Shown in pieces: positions 23,881 through 32,923 of a stretch of DNA of 37,394 bases. The notes under the pieces were generated by a model, which was not told where the DNA came from, ran no database searches, and saw nothing but the letters and a program-made list of their open reading frames with translations. A program made the translations under genes and the position numbers. The stretch comes from an uncultured Verrucomicrobiota bacterium (GTDB lineage: Bacteria; Verrucomicrobiota; Kiritimatiellia; CAIVKH01), in NCBI GenBank assembly GCA_937996795.1, contig CALKUH010000033.1, forward strand, positions 1-37,394, in the 5' to 3' direction. The number at the start of each line of letters is the position of its first letter. The first letter of the stretch is position 1.

Positions 23881-24122
23881 ATGATCCACGTTTAGATTCT
23901 CCGAAGCCTTGCTTCGCCCGATCAGTACTACACGGGCATTTCGGATGATGTTGAGAAGTGCCTCGCTCATCACAACGCAGGACATCGCCGCACACCGCAA
24001 AATACAGGCCGTGGGAACTGATCGTCAGTATTGGCTTCATTGATCGGCAAAAGGCTCCGGTATTTGAGTGCTACCTAAAGTCCGGCCCTGGTCGAGCCTT
24101 CGCCGCCAAACACTTTCGCTAG
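23881..24122 (+). pseudogene. broken GIY-YIG endonuclease gene
   Basis: Two frames together give a complete small GIY-YIG domain protein of about 80 aa. Frame 1 (23881-23985) reads MIHV-stop-ILRSLASPDQYYTGISD, then DVEKCLAHHNAGH. Frame 2 (23988-24120) continues PHTAKYRPWELIVSIGF through FECYLKSGPGRAFAAKHFR and a stop. Lesions are an amber codon at 23893-23895, where the family has Tyr of the first motif, and a 1-nt deletion near 23986. The missing first catalytic motif means it is inactive. Intact relatives are short UPF0213/YhbQ-type proteins. Confidence 0.8.
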
Positions 24123-24232
24123 ATCCCTGTCTGCCAGGGGGATGAATTGTAAATAATTGAAATAAAATATGCTCGTAACAATGGTCGTTGAGGCGAATGA
24201 TTTGGGGTGGGTAGTGTAGAAGAAGGATGCGC

Positions 24233-25099
24233 ATGAGCCGTACATGTATTCGGTGGTTTGCCGTGGCGGGCGTTATGGCGTGGAGCGCAACGGTGGGCTT
24301 GGCGGATATCTTGAATCAGCTCACCTTCCGCGACGGGTTGGCTCCGTGGACGGGCGCGCCCGGCGGCGCCTATGCCGGCACGGAAGACACGGTGATTAAC
24401 TCGGCGGTGCCGGATGCCAACTATGGCGCGACAACGACGCTGGGCATTCGGGATCGCACGATTGATCAAGATGCCCTGCTCCGTTTCAATATGTCCGGCG
24501 TTACGCCGTACATCAATTCCGCCACGGTTACCGGCGCAACGCTGACGCTGGTGAACGCGGCGCTTATCACGACGCTCAACGCCAACACGAATTTTAACCG
24601 CCTCCAGCTGTTCCTCGTGGGTACTTCGGATGGTGGATGGCTGGAAGGCACATCGGACGCGGCAACGCCAGCCGCGGGAACGGGCTCCACCTTTTCCTAC
24701 GAAATATTCAACACCACGCTGTGGTCCACCAACACGCCGCGAACGCCGATTAATCTGTCCGGCGGCACAAATGCCTACGTCAGCCAGCTGTACATCAGCG
24801 GCGCGATGACCAATACGGGATCGTCGTTTACGTTCAATCTCAACAGTGGGTACAGCACCATTGAGAGTTGGTTGACCGGCGGCGCGAACGCGGGATTTGC
24901 CATCGTGGCCTACGGTGGCGACGTAGGCAGCGACGGGCCCATTCTGCTGATGCATTCGAGCGATGCGGCCGCCGATGCGAACAAGCCGTCCCTCACGCTG
25001 TATGGCACGTTCGACGTCGTGCCCGAGCCCGGCACGCTCGTGCTGCTCGGCACGGGACTCGCGGCGGCCTTCGCTTATCGCCGCCGCCAGAGCGTCTGA
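24233..25099 (+). CDS. PEP-CTERM sorted secreted protein with DNRLRE-type domain
   Basis: It has 288 aa from ATG 24233 (AGAAGG is 7 bp upstream; ATG 24227 is too close to it). The signal peptide is residues 1-24. A DNRLRE-like beta domain follows, with DTVINSAVPDANYGATTTLG and ALLRFNM. The C-terminus is a classic PEP-CTERM: VPEPGTLVLLGTGLAAAFAY, then RRRQ. Exosortase cleaves such tails and the proteins go to the outer surface or exopolysaccharide; no exosortase gene is in the window. It converges on the alpha-galactosidase gene with 12 bp between. Confidence 0.85.
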   Translation: MSRTCIRWFAVAGVMAWSATVGLADILNQLTFRDGLAPWTGAPGGAYAGTEDTVINSAVPDANYGATTTLGIRDRTIDQDALLRFNMSGVTPYINSATVTGATLTLVNAALITTLNANTNFNRLQLFLVGTSDGGWLEGTSDAATPAAGTGSTFSYEIFNTTLWSTNTPRTPINLSGGTNAYVSQLYISGAMTNTGSSFTFNLNSGYSTIESWLTGGANAGFAIVAYGGDVGSDGPILLMHSSDAAADANKPSLTLYGTFDVVPEPGTLVLLGTGLAAAFAYRRRQSV

Positions 25100-25111
25100 G
25101 AAGCTGCGCGG

Positions 25112-27373
25112 CTATCGGAAGCTGACCCGCCACGCCACGTCGCGTGATTTCGCCGAGGTGAACCGCACGCGGACCAAGCCATTCTCCAGGTGCGCCGTCG
25201 CGTGTTCATCCGCCGAAACCGCGTCGAACGTCCACCCTTGCGGCACCCGGATGCGCAGTTCATATGGATCGTTTGCAATCACGCGCGAGACGCCGCTGAG
25301 CTGACGGTCGCTCCACTCCTCGCGCACGATATCCACGATGCCTTGCGTGATGTGTCGCGACGTGCTCAACACGACCGGCCGGTCCTCGCTCGCGCGGAGG
25401 GCAATCATCCGGCACGACTCCGGCGGCAGCTCATAAGCAAATGCGTCCCGGATGTCGGGCAGCAGCGAGTTGTTCCAGAAGTCGAAAGCGTGATACGCGC
25501 GCCCGGCCTGTAGTTCCGCCTTCTCGAACGAGCAGCCGATGTGCTGGACGGTTTTCTCCCAGTTGAACAGGCCGAGCACATCCCGGCGGGCGCCGGAACG
25601 ATCATCGGTGACCCGCCACATCGTGGGCAGGAAGTTGTCAAAATAGTCGACCGGCCGCACCGTGGCCTCGTGCGCGAGCATCGTGCGCTTCAGGATCTCG
25701 ACGCGTTCAGGCGGCAGATTGGGCAGCCAGTCGCTCAGCAGGAAAAACTGACCGGTGATGGCGGTGAACGACGTGGTGAGGCGCGCGATGTCCAGCGAAA
25801 CCGCGCCGCTCGCGCCGGGGTCCGCGACACTCTCCGCAGAGGATGCGCGGACCTTGGCCGGGTCGGGATCGTTCCACCACACGCGGCCGTTGAGGAAGTA
25901 GAGGCGCGATGCGCGGATCGGGCCGGTTTTGATCCCCAGTTTGTCGTGGTTGAAATCGGGGCCGATGCGCATCGCGTCCACCAGCCCGAACGACGCGCCG
26001 AAGCTGCGCATGTTCTGGCTCATCGCGCAGCCGGAGAAAAACACATCGTCGCCCGCGTGTTCGCGGATCAGCTTGAGCCCGTTGCGATAGGCCTCGATCT
26101 GCGTGATCGCCGGGTCATGCACCGTCGCGATGTTGTGCATGTGATCGTCCTTGTACCCGTCGTTGATGTACGTCAGCTCCGTGGCCGTGCCGGTCCAGAG
26201 CCCGTCCATCTTGAAATAGGTGACGCCCCACTCGCGGTACATCTTTGAAAGGGCGGCGAGATGCGCCCGCACCTCCGGGTGCGTCAGGTCCAGGCAGGTG
26301 CCGCCGAAGCTGGCGGTGCGCATCGGCGTGCCGTCCGCCCACCGCGCGAACCAATCCTGCCGGTCGCGCCAGGCCGGGTCTTCGTGGTTGCGTCCGAACG
26401 GCAGCCACCACAGGCCGAGGACAAGTCCGCGGGCCGCCAGTTCCTGCGCGACGCGCCCGAAGCCGCGCGGGTAGGGACCGTCCGGACGCACGCGCTCGAA
26501 TCCGCGCGCGGGGCCGTCGAGCTTCGGGCCGTCCTGCCAGAGGTCGTCGATCTGGATGACGCGCAGGCCGTGCTCTTTCAGTTCCTGTTCAATGAACTGC
26601 GCGAGTTCGATGGTGGACGCCTCGTCGCCCGCGCCGCCGTGTTTCTCGGCGTACCACGTGCAATAGGTCGCCTGCTGCGGGCGCAGATTAATCGCGTACT
26701 GCCGCTTCACCGCGTCGGCAAATTGTTCGAGCCCCTCGCGCGCGTCGTCAAAGACGCCAATCGCGAGCGTCTCGAGTTGCGCCGACGCGCCGACGGGAAT
26801 CCGCAGGTGGCCGTAGTCGATCTGCGCCTTGAATTCGACCTGCTCCTTCGCCGCGCGCGCGAACATGACGCCGCTGCCTCGTTCGTGGGTCAGCCAGCCG
26901 GCGACGACGCCGCGCCGCGTGGCCGGATTTGCGCAGGCCAGGAAAACGTAGCTGCCGGGATTCTTGTCGGGCGTCTCGAGTCCGCCCGTGCCCAGCGTCT
27001 TGAGCTGCGCGGCGGGCACGCCGAGATCCAGCAGGAAAGTCGTGACCACCGAGAAGGGAATGTCGAGCGCGTCGCGTCCGGGATTGCGCAGGTTTTTGCG
27101 CAGCAGGGCGAAGGGCAGCGAATCGTAAAGTTCCAGCGCGACCTCGCTGCCGTAGCGCTGGCGGATGACGATGCGTTGCCCGGCGCCAAAGACGGCATCG
27201 GTGGCCGCTTCAACCCGCGCTTCGCCACCGCCGCCCTCGAGCCGGCCGGTATGCACAAAGGCGCTGTTCGCCGCGCGTTCCGAAATGGAAAAGAGCGCTC
27301 CTTCGTTTTGATATGCAAGGCGAAGGCGCTTGCTCTCGATGGCGTGGGTCGGGACGGCGGCGGTGGTGGTCAT
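25112..27373 (-). CDS. GH36-like alpha-galactosidase
   Basis: It has 753 aa. A beta-sandwich N-terminal part (to about 230) leads into a TIM barrel. CTWYAEKHG (238-246) and VIQIDDLWQDG (272-282) are followed by TYFKMDGLW, where D390 is the likely nucleophile. MRIGPDFNHD (D473) is the likely acid/base. A beta C-terminal domain ends the protein. Clan GH-D enzymes of this type act on alpha-galactosides or related sugars. No signal peptide is present, so it should work in the cytoplasm or be exported unusually. The ATG overlaps the sulfatase stop by 4 bp; it is last in the operon. Confidence 0.85.
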   Translation of the reverse strand: MTTTAAVPTHAIESKRLRLAYQNEGALFSISERAANSAFVHTGRLEGGGGEARVEAATDAVFGAGQRIVIRQRYGSEVALELYDSLPFALLRKNLRNPGRDALDIPFSVVTTFLLDLGVPAAQLKTLGTGGLETPDKNPGSYVFLACANPATRRGVVAGWLTHERGSGVMFARAAKEQVEFKAQIDYGHLRIPVGASAQLETLAIGVFDDAREGLEQFADAVKRQYAINLRPQQATYCTWYAEKHGGAGDEASTIELAQFIEQELKEHGLRVIQIDDLWQDGPKLDGPARGFERVRPDGPYPRGFGRVAQELAARGLVLGLWWLPFGRNHEDPAWRDRQDWFARWADGTPMRTASFGGTCLDLTHPEVRAHLAALSKMYREWGVTYFKMDGLWTGTATELTYINDGYKDDHMHNIATVHDPAITQIEAYRNGLKLIREHAGDDVFFSGCAMSQNMRSFGASFGLVDAMRIGPDFNHDKLGIKTGPIRASRLYFLNGRVWWNDPDPAKVRASSAESVADPGASGAVSLDIARLTTSFTAITGQFFLLSDWLPNLPPERVEILKRTMLAHEATVRPVDYFDNFLPTMWRVTDDRSGARRDVLGLFNWEKTVQHIGCSFEKAELQAGRAYHAFDFWNNSLLPDIRDAFAYELPPESCRMIALRASEDRPVVLSTSRHITQGIVDIVREEWSDRQLSGVSRVIANDPYELRIRVPQGWTFDAVSADEHATAHLENGLVRVRFTSAKSRDVAWRVSFR

Positions 27374-28764
27374 GTGCGGTTCCAGAATTGTTGTCCCCAG
27401 GGCGACGCGCCATCGTCCCATCGATCCGCCTCGGCGCGCAAGCGGGCGCGCAGGTCGCGCAGGCGGTCCGCCTGCGCGGGGTCCTCCGCGAGGCTGCGCT
27501 GTTCGTGCGGGTCGTCCTTGAGATTAAACAACTGCGTGTGCACGGACTGGCCCGGCACGCGGTATTCCATGTACTTCCAGTCGCCGACGCGCACGCCGCG
27601 GTGGAGGTCGAGGTAGGCGAAGAACAGGGCCTCGCATCCCGCCGCGGCGGGATTGCGCAACTGCGGGACGAGGCTGCGGGCCTCGACGCTGGGCGCGGGC
27701 GTTGTGCCGGCGAGCGCGCAGAGGGTGGGGTGCACGTCCATCAGGTAACAGAAGGCGTCGGAGCGGATGCCGCGCGGCACGCCGGGCCCGCGCAGGATCA
27801 GCGGGATGCGTACGCTGTGGTCGTAGAGGTTCTGTTTGCCGAGCAGGCCGTGCCGGCCGACCGCGAGCCCGTGGTCGGCGGTGTAGACGATGATCGTGTT
27901 GTCCCATTCACCGCGCGCCTTGATCGCGTTGCAGATGTCGCCGATGCGTTCGTCCATGTGCGTGATCATCGCGTAGTACTCGGCGATGTGCTTCCGGATC
28001 TCCTGCGGCGTGCGCGGATAGGGGGCGAGCACCTCGTCGCGGATGTCGAACATGCCGAGATCGAACGGGTGACGCTCGACGAAATTCGGCGGCAGTTCAA
28101 CGGTGTCGGGATCATACATCGCGCGGTAGCGGTCGGGCATCGTGCGCGGATCATGCGGTGCGAGGAACGCGGCGTAGGCGAACCACGGCGCGGACTTGTC
28201 GTATCCTTCGATGAAGCGGATCGCGCTGTCGGCAATCACGTCGGTCGAGTGTTTCCCGGCGTGGATGTGGTCCGCGGCGACGTGTTCCACCTTGTTAGAA
28301 AAAACGGGGTCCGGGCAGCGCGGGAGCCGGGAGGCGTAGCGCCCCGTGGGATCGTAGCGGAACGCGGGCATGTTCCAGTGGTCGCCCATGCCGCCGAAGA
28401 AAATCTCATCGCCGTCGGCGAAGCTGCGGTTGAACGCGTCGGGCCCGTTGTGCCATTTGCCCGTGCCGAAGGTGTGATAGCCCGCCGCGCGCAGCGTTTC
28501 GCCGAGCAGCGTGTGTTCCGGAAGCAGGCGCTGGCCGTCGCCGCCGATATGGAACAGCGTGCGGCCCGTGTGCAGCATCGCGCGGCTCGGCATGCACATC
28601 GCGGCGCTGGTGCCGGAAGGGATGTGCGCGTGCGTGAAAAGCGCGCCGTCCGCGATCAGCGCGTCCAGGTTCGGCGTGTGCACACGCGGATCGCCCGCCG
28701 CGCGGATCGCATCGAACCGATGGTCGTCCGAGATGATCAGCAGGATGTTCGGTTTTCTCATCAT
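27370..28764 (-). CDS. type I sulfatase
   Basis: It has 464 aa from ATG 28764. This start gives a 4-bp overlap with the fucosidase stop; the open frame upstream is antisense-like sequence without family similarity. The metal site begins NILLIISDDHR. The formylglycine motif is CMPSR (C57-R61), to be matured by a formylglycine-generating enzyme. KWHNGPDAF and TADHG are also typical. It removes sulfate esters from carbohydrates. No signal peptide is visible, unlike most sulfatases of this lifestyle. Its position between GH29 and GH36 genes suggests sulfated fucose/galactose oligosaccharides. Confidence 0.9.
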   Translation of the reverse strand: MMRKPNILLIISDDHRFDAIRAAGDPRVHTPNLDALIADGALFTHAHIPSGTSAAMCMPSRAMLHTGRTLFHIGGDGQRLLPEHTLLGETLRAAGYHTFGTGKWHNGPDAFNRSFADGDEIFFGGMGDHWNMPAFRYDPTGRYASRLPRCPDPVFSNKVEHVAADHIHAGKHSTDVIADSAIRFIEGYDKSAPWFAYAAFLAPHDPRTMPDRYRAMYDPDTVELPPNFVERHPFDLGMFDIRDEVLAPYPRTPQEIRKHIAEYYAMITHMDERIGDICNAIKARGEWDNTIIVYTADHGLAVGRHGLLGKQNLYDHSVRIPLILRGPGVPRGIRSDAFCYLMDVHPTLCALAGTTPAPSVEARSLVPQLRNPAAAGCEALFFAYLDLHRGVRVGDWKYMEYRVPGQSVHTQLFNLKDDPHEQRSLAEDPAQADRLRDLRARLRAEADRWDDGASPWGQQFWNRT

Positions 28765-30515
28765 TCGGGGCTGAACACATGGAACTCGGTCAACCCCGGG
28801 TTCCCCCGGCCGGCCGAGAGACGAATGCGTGCGCGCTCCGCGGTGATCGGCTCGAAGGCGCCGGTTTTGCCATGCCCGTCCGTGTCGCCTTGCGCCACCG
28901 TCGTCCATGCGCTGTCCGCCCATACTTCAACAGCATACCGCTGCCGGAGACGAGGCCAGACATTGGGTTCGCCAAAGCCGTAGGCGGACAGCAGGGTCGG
29001 CGCGCCGAGGTCAATTTCGAGCCACGCCTCCTCGTTGGTGTTGGAAACATCCGAATACCAGTCCGTAGTGGGCGATCCATCCACGGCGCGGCGTGCGTCG
29101 GAGTCTTTGCGGGTGGACGACGTCGTGGGCTGCTTGTTCAGCGTGAGCAGGGGGCGCGCGTGCGGCGGTTCCGCGAGGTCCAGCACGACGACTGAATTGG
29201 CCGCATCCGGCGCGTCCTTCGGCACCTGGATCACCACGCGATTTGTCTCGGCGCGGAGGGGCAGGGCCTTGTCCGGTGCGGCGAGCAGATGGGCGGATGT
29301 CGCACGGCTCAGCAGCGGTACGCGCAACTCGCCGTTCGCGGGCCAGTGGAACACATGCAGGTAGAGGCGGTTGTCCTTGCGGGTCGCCGCGCCCCACGAG
29401 AGATAGGCGAACGGCCCCGCGGTGGTGCCGTGGATCGACTCGCCGTTCACGTCCATCCAGCGGCCGATGGCTTCGAGGCGTTCGATCGCGGGCGCCGGCC
29501 ATTCGCCGTCGGGCATGGGGGAGACGTTCAGCAGGAAGTTCCCGCCTTTGCCGCAGATGCCGGCCATGGTGCGAATCAGGGTTTCCGTCGATTTCCAGTT
29601 CTGATCGGCGCGGTTGTAGCCCCAGTGCCAGTTCATCGTCATGCACGTTTCCCAATCGCGCCCCATGGGCAGGATCGGGACGAACTGCTCCGGCGTGTGC
29701 ATGTCACCGGCGTAGCCCCCGCCGAGGCGGTCGTTCATGAGGATGCCGGGCTGGGCGCGAAGCCGTTCGGCAAACGGAGCGGCGAGCTTCGCGCTCATGT
29801 TTTTCGGCGTATCCCACCAGAGCACATCGGGCTGATAGCGGTCGAGCAGTTCCCCGACCTGCGGCAGCGCGATGGTCTTGAGGTAGTCCTCGAAGTTTCC
29901 CTCGTGCGTGGGGTCCCACGGCTCGTTGACGATCGCGCCGCCGGGGTGCATCCAGTCCATCGCCTGCGAATAGTAGAGTCCGAACTTCAATCCCTCCGCG
30001 CGCACGGCCTCCGCGAGCGGGGCGAGCAGGTCGCCGCCATGGGGCGTCGCGTCGGCCATGTCCCAGTCGGTCACCGCGGAGGGGTAGAGGGCGAAGCCGT
30101 CGTGGTGTTTCGACGTGATGACGACGTAACGCATGCCCGCGCGTTTCGCCATGCGCGCCCAGGCGGCGGGATCGTAGCGGACGGGATTGAAGCGGCGCGC
30201 GTATGCGCGGTACTCGTCGCGCGGGATGCGGGCCTGCAGCATGATCCATTCGCCGTAGTTATCCTTCCCGCCGTAGCTGCCCTCCGTCACGGCGTAGACG
30301 CCCCAGTGGATGAAGAGCCCGAACTTGGCCTCGCGCCACCAGCGCATGCGTTCGTCGCGTTGCGCCGGGGTCTCGTCAACCGTGGAGCGGGAACTCGTGG
30401 GGGGCTCGACCGTGACGCCCTCCTGCGCGTGGCTTGCGGGCGCGGCGATGGCGAAGAGGGCGACTGCGGCGAGGGAGGGCAGGAGGCGGAATTCGACTCG
30501 GGTGGTGTGCTTCAT
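28761..30515 (-). CDS. GH29 alpha-L-fucosidase with C-terminal discoidin domain
   Basis: It has 584 aa, with a signal peptide (residues 1-30, ending SHA). The catalytic barrel contains KFGLFIHWG (64-72), VITSKHHDGF (132-141) and VLWWDTP (nucleophile D235), the GH29 hallmarks. After a beta domain, about residues 455-584 form an F5/8 type C-like carbohydrate-binding module (AVDGSPTTDWYSD, then AWLEIDLG). It releases alpha-fucose from glycans. ATG 30515 shares one base with the stop of the gene before it. It is the only clearly exported enzyme of the operon. Confidence 0.92.
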   Translation of the reverse strand: MKHTTRVEFRLLPSLAAVALFAIAAPASHAQEGVTVEPPTSSRSTVDETPAQRDERMRWWREAKFGLFIHWGVYAVTEGSYGGKDNYGEWIMLQARIPRDEYRAYARRFNPVRYDPAAWARMAKRAGMRYVVITSKHHDGFALYPSAVTDWDMADATPHGGDLLAPLAEAVRAEGLKFGLYYSQAMDWMHPGGAIVNEPWDPTHEGNFEDYLKTIALPQVGELLDRYQPDVLWWDTPKNMSAKLAAPFAERLRAQPGILMNDRLGGGYAGDMHTPEQFVPILPMGRDWETCMTMNWHWGYNRADQNWKSTETLIRTMAGICGKGGNFLLNVSPMPDGEWPAPAIERLEAIGRWMDVNGESIHGTTAGPFAYLSWGAATRKDNRLYLHVFHWPANGELRVPLLSRATSAHLLAAPDKALPLRAETNRVVIQVPKDAPDAANSVVVLDLAEPPHARPLLTLNKQPTTSSTRKDSDARRAVDGSPTTDWYSDVSNTNEEAWLEIDLGAPTLLSAYGFGEPNVWPRLRQRYAVEVWADSAWTTVAQGDTDGHGKTGAFEPITAERARIRLSAGRGNPGLTEFHVFSPE

Positions 30516-32779
30516 CAGTTTATCCCATGGCGCATCGTGACCGTCAGGGACTGTCCGGCATCCACCTTTTGCGTGAGGCGGATGGCGTTGCGCCCGAACC
30601 GGCTGTGCGTCGTCACCCCTTGCGCGGGGCGTCCATTCACCAGGCACTCGGTCATCGTCGCGCCGGGCGGCAGCGTCAATTCGATGACGCAATCATACGC
30701 CTCCGCGTTGCGGTTGCGGACGGTGGCGGTGATCGCGCCTTCAGATTTTTGCTCCGCGACGTCGAAGAGCGCGTGGCCGATGCGGCAGGATTCCCACGAC
30801 AGGGACGGCCACGGATGGAACGGACGGAACGCCACCCGTCGCGCGGGGACGTCGACCCGCAGGCCGACGATGTCGTGGATGAATTTGCACACAAACACGC
30901 CGGCCGCCCATGCGCATTTGACCGGGCCGCGCACGACGTCCTTGCGATCCTTTTCACCGTACTTGTACGCCCACCACCAGACGGAGCCGTCCATATCGGC
31001 CAGGGTGGCAATGCGATCCAGCCGGGCCGCGAGCTCGGTTTCGTTCGTCACGGCGGCCAGCGCGGTCATCCACGCCGGGAAGGTGGCGCCGTGCCAGCTG
31101 TTGTCGAACCACCAGATCGCATCCAGCGCCTTTGAATAGAGGGGGTTTTCCGTCGACATGCCGCTCTGGTGGTGGCGGATCAGCGCGGGATCATCCGGCG
31201 TGGTGAACCCGTAGAACGGCATCAGCGCCATGTCGCTTTCCTCGCCGTCCTTCTCGATCTCGAACGTGCCGTTCCGGTTTGCGCCCTCGAAGTAGCGCGG
31301 ACCCTTTGCCGAGGGGCCGATGCAGCGCGCGCGGATGTCGCGCGCGATGAGGTCCGCCACGCGCTTCCATTCCGCTGCGAGTGCGGTATCGCCGTAGGCC
31401 TCCGCCGCGATGCGGGCCATGCTCTGGAACGAGTACCACGCGAGCAGGTTTGCGCCGGTGTGCCAGTCGCCGCGGGCGTCGCCGTCCGAGACGTACATCG
31501 ACGGGAAGAGGTACACCTCCGGATCCTGACGCGAGGCGAGGATCGTCTGAAGGCGGTGGCGCGCGGCTTCGAGCAGCTTGGGGTAGGCCTTGAAATAGGC
31601 GCGATCCCCGGTGGACTCGTAGTACTTGCCCGCGAGGATGAACGGCGCGAGGGATAGGCTCAGCGAGTGCGTTTCCGGCGCGGCATTCGGGAGGCGCTTG
31701 AGTCCCCGCCCGTAGGCCTTCTCCGGCATGCCCCAATCGAGGAAGAACGGGATCGCGTCGGCGCACAGTTCGGGCGCGAGCATGGCCATCGGCAGGACTT
31801 CGTAGAAACAGTCCTTCATCCAGAGGTTGGCGTTCCACATTTCATTGGCCTGGAGGTTGCTTCCAATGAACGTGCCGCCGGACGTGCCATCGGCCTTGTA
31901 CATGATCGGCTGGCGGCACAGCTCAATCATGCGCACGAGGAATTCCGGCCAGAACGTGTCGTCCGGAATGCGGAGCTGGCCCACCCGCGACACGAGTTGC
32001 CGGCGGGTCTGGTCGAGCCACGCGTCTGCTGATTTCGAGCGCAGCAGCTGCTCGGTGCGGGCGACTTCCTGCTCCGTTTCGCCTAGGACGAACGCAAACG
32101 AGAAAACCGCCTTTGCGCCGGGCGCCAGATCGTAGTGCCGTTTGCGCGCGGCCTCGCCGCTGGCTGTGTCGTCCAGCAGGAGCAGGGTCTGCACACCGGC
32201 CTGCTTTTTCGGAGTGTCGGCTTCCGCCACGACGGTTCCATGGGTCCGTTCCGTGCCCGTGTTCGTGAGTTCAACCCGGTAAATCAAGGCGCGCGGGGAA
32301 TCCGCCCGCTTCTCCGAGATCGGTGCAAAGACGCGCTGTTCCACGGCCACCGTATCCGCCCGGTGGTGGAACACCGGCAACAGCGCCTGTTCGTAGTCGA
32401 CTGCGTGGGACTTGGCGTGCGACAGCAGCTTCGCGGGCTCAACCTTGACCGACCACGGACCGCCGTACTTCAGTTTTTTGGAGCCCGGCACCCCGCGCAA
32501 CTCGAATCCGCCCAGCTGCGAGCGATCCAGGCGTTCGACAATCGCCACGAACCGCGCCTTGCCTGACGGTTCCAAACTGGCCAGCAGCTGGTTGTTCGAA
32601 ACGTCGAACGTCAGGTTTTCCGGGCTCGGCGCCTTGGGCGAGTAGTGGCTGCGCACGTTCCGTGCATGACCGTTTGAATCAATTCCAATCCACTGGCTGG
32701 GCGGCATGGCGTGTGACCTTTCCTCGTGACGAATGTGGGGCGGCGGCGTTGGTACGGAATTGTGAATAGCGGAATCCAT
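30515..32779 (-). CDS. six-hairpin glycosidase-like protein
   Basis: It has 754 aa. A beta-sandwich N-terminal domain (to about 250) is followed by an (alpha/alpha)6-barrel region with NEMWNANLWMKDCFYEVLPM, DGDARGDWHTGANLLAWYSF, IWWFDNSWHGATFPAW and a final beta domain. The layout resembles glycogen-debranching/GH-L/GH-M clan proteins, but I cannot assign a GH family or point to the acid/base pair with certainty. No signal peptide is seen. AAGGAG 6 bp before ATG fixes the start. It is the first gene of the four-gene operon. Confidence 0.65.
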   Translation of the reverse strand: MDSAIHNSVPTPPPHIRHEERSHAMPPSQWIGIDSNGHARNVRSHYSPKAPSPENLTFDVSNNQLLASLEPSGKARFVAIVERLDRSQLGGFELRGVPGSKKLKYGGPWSVKVEPAKLLSHAKSHAVDYEQALLPVFHHRADTVAVEQRVFAPISEKRADSPRALIYRVELTNTGTERTHGTVVAEADTPKKQAGVQTLLLLDDTASGEAARKRHYDLAPGAKAVFSFAFVLGETEQEVARTEQLLRSKSADAWLDQTRRQLVSRVGQLRIPDDTFWPEFLVRMIELCRQPIMYKADGTSGGTFIGSNLQANEMWNANLWMKDCFYEVLPMAMLAPELCADAIPFFLDWGMPEKAYGRGLKRLPNAAPETHSLSLSLAPFILAGKYYESTGDRAYFKAYPKLLEAARHRLQTILASRQDPEVYLFPSMYVSDGDARGDWHTGANLLAWYSFQSMARIAAEAYGDTALAAEWKRVADLIARDIRARCIGPSAKGPRYFEGANRNGTFEIEKDGEESDMALMPFYGFTTPDDPALIRHHQSGMSTENPLYSKALDAIWWFDNSWHGATFPAWMTALAAVTNETELAARLDRIATLADMDGSVWWWAYKYGEKDRKDVVRGPVKCAWAAGVFVCKFIHDIVGLRVDVPARRVAFRPFHPWPSLSWESCRIGHALFDVAEQKSEGAITATVRNRNAEAYDCVIELTLPPGATMTECLVNGRPAQGVTTHSRFGRNAIRLTQKVDAGQSLTVTMRHGIN

Positions 32780-32839
32780 GGGCGCTCTCCTTCAAAGGCA
32801 AAACAACACAGAACCTACATACGGTGCCCTGTGTTCCAA

Positions 32840-32867
32840 ATAATAGCAACCATACAAATGCAATCAA
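32840..32867 (-). promoter_or_regulatory. putative promoter of the glycan operon
   Basis: On the - strand, TTGATT (32862-32867) and TATTAT (32840-32845) are 16 bp apart, about 60 bp before the start codon. The region also contains CAAATAAT (32837-32844) and CAAATGCAATCAA (32855-32867), which recur at 35630-35650. Confidence 0.4.
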
Positions 32868-32923
32868 AGGCTGCTATCGCCCACGCCATCGGTATGGGGT
32901 AATGGGGAGGGGGTTATGACCGA

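Noticed and set aside
24144..24180. AT-rich tract as promoter of the PEP-CTERM gene (TTGTAA, 15 bp, TATGCT)
   Set aside because: Spacing is short and both boxes match only 4/6; not listed as a feature.
24119..24955. 278-aa open frame antisense to the PEP-CTERM gene
   Set aside because: Shadow of the + strand gene; arginine-rich GC-driven sequence without domains.
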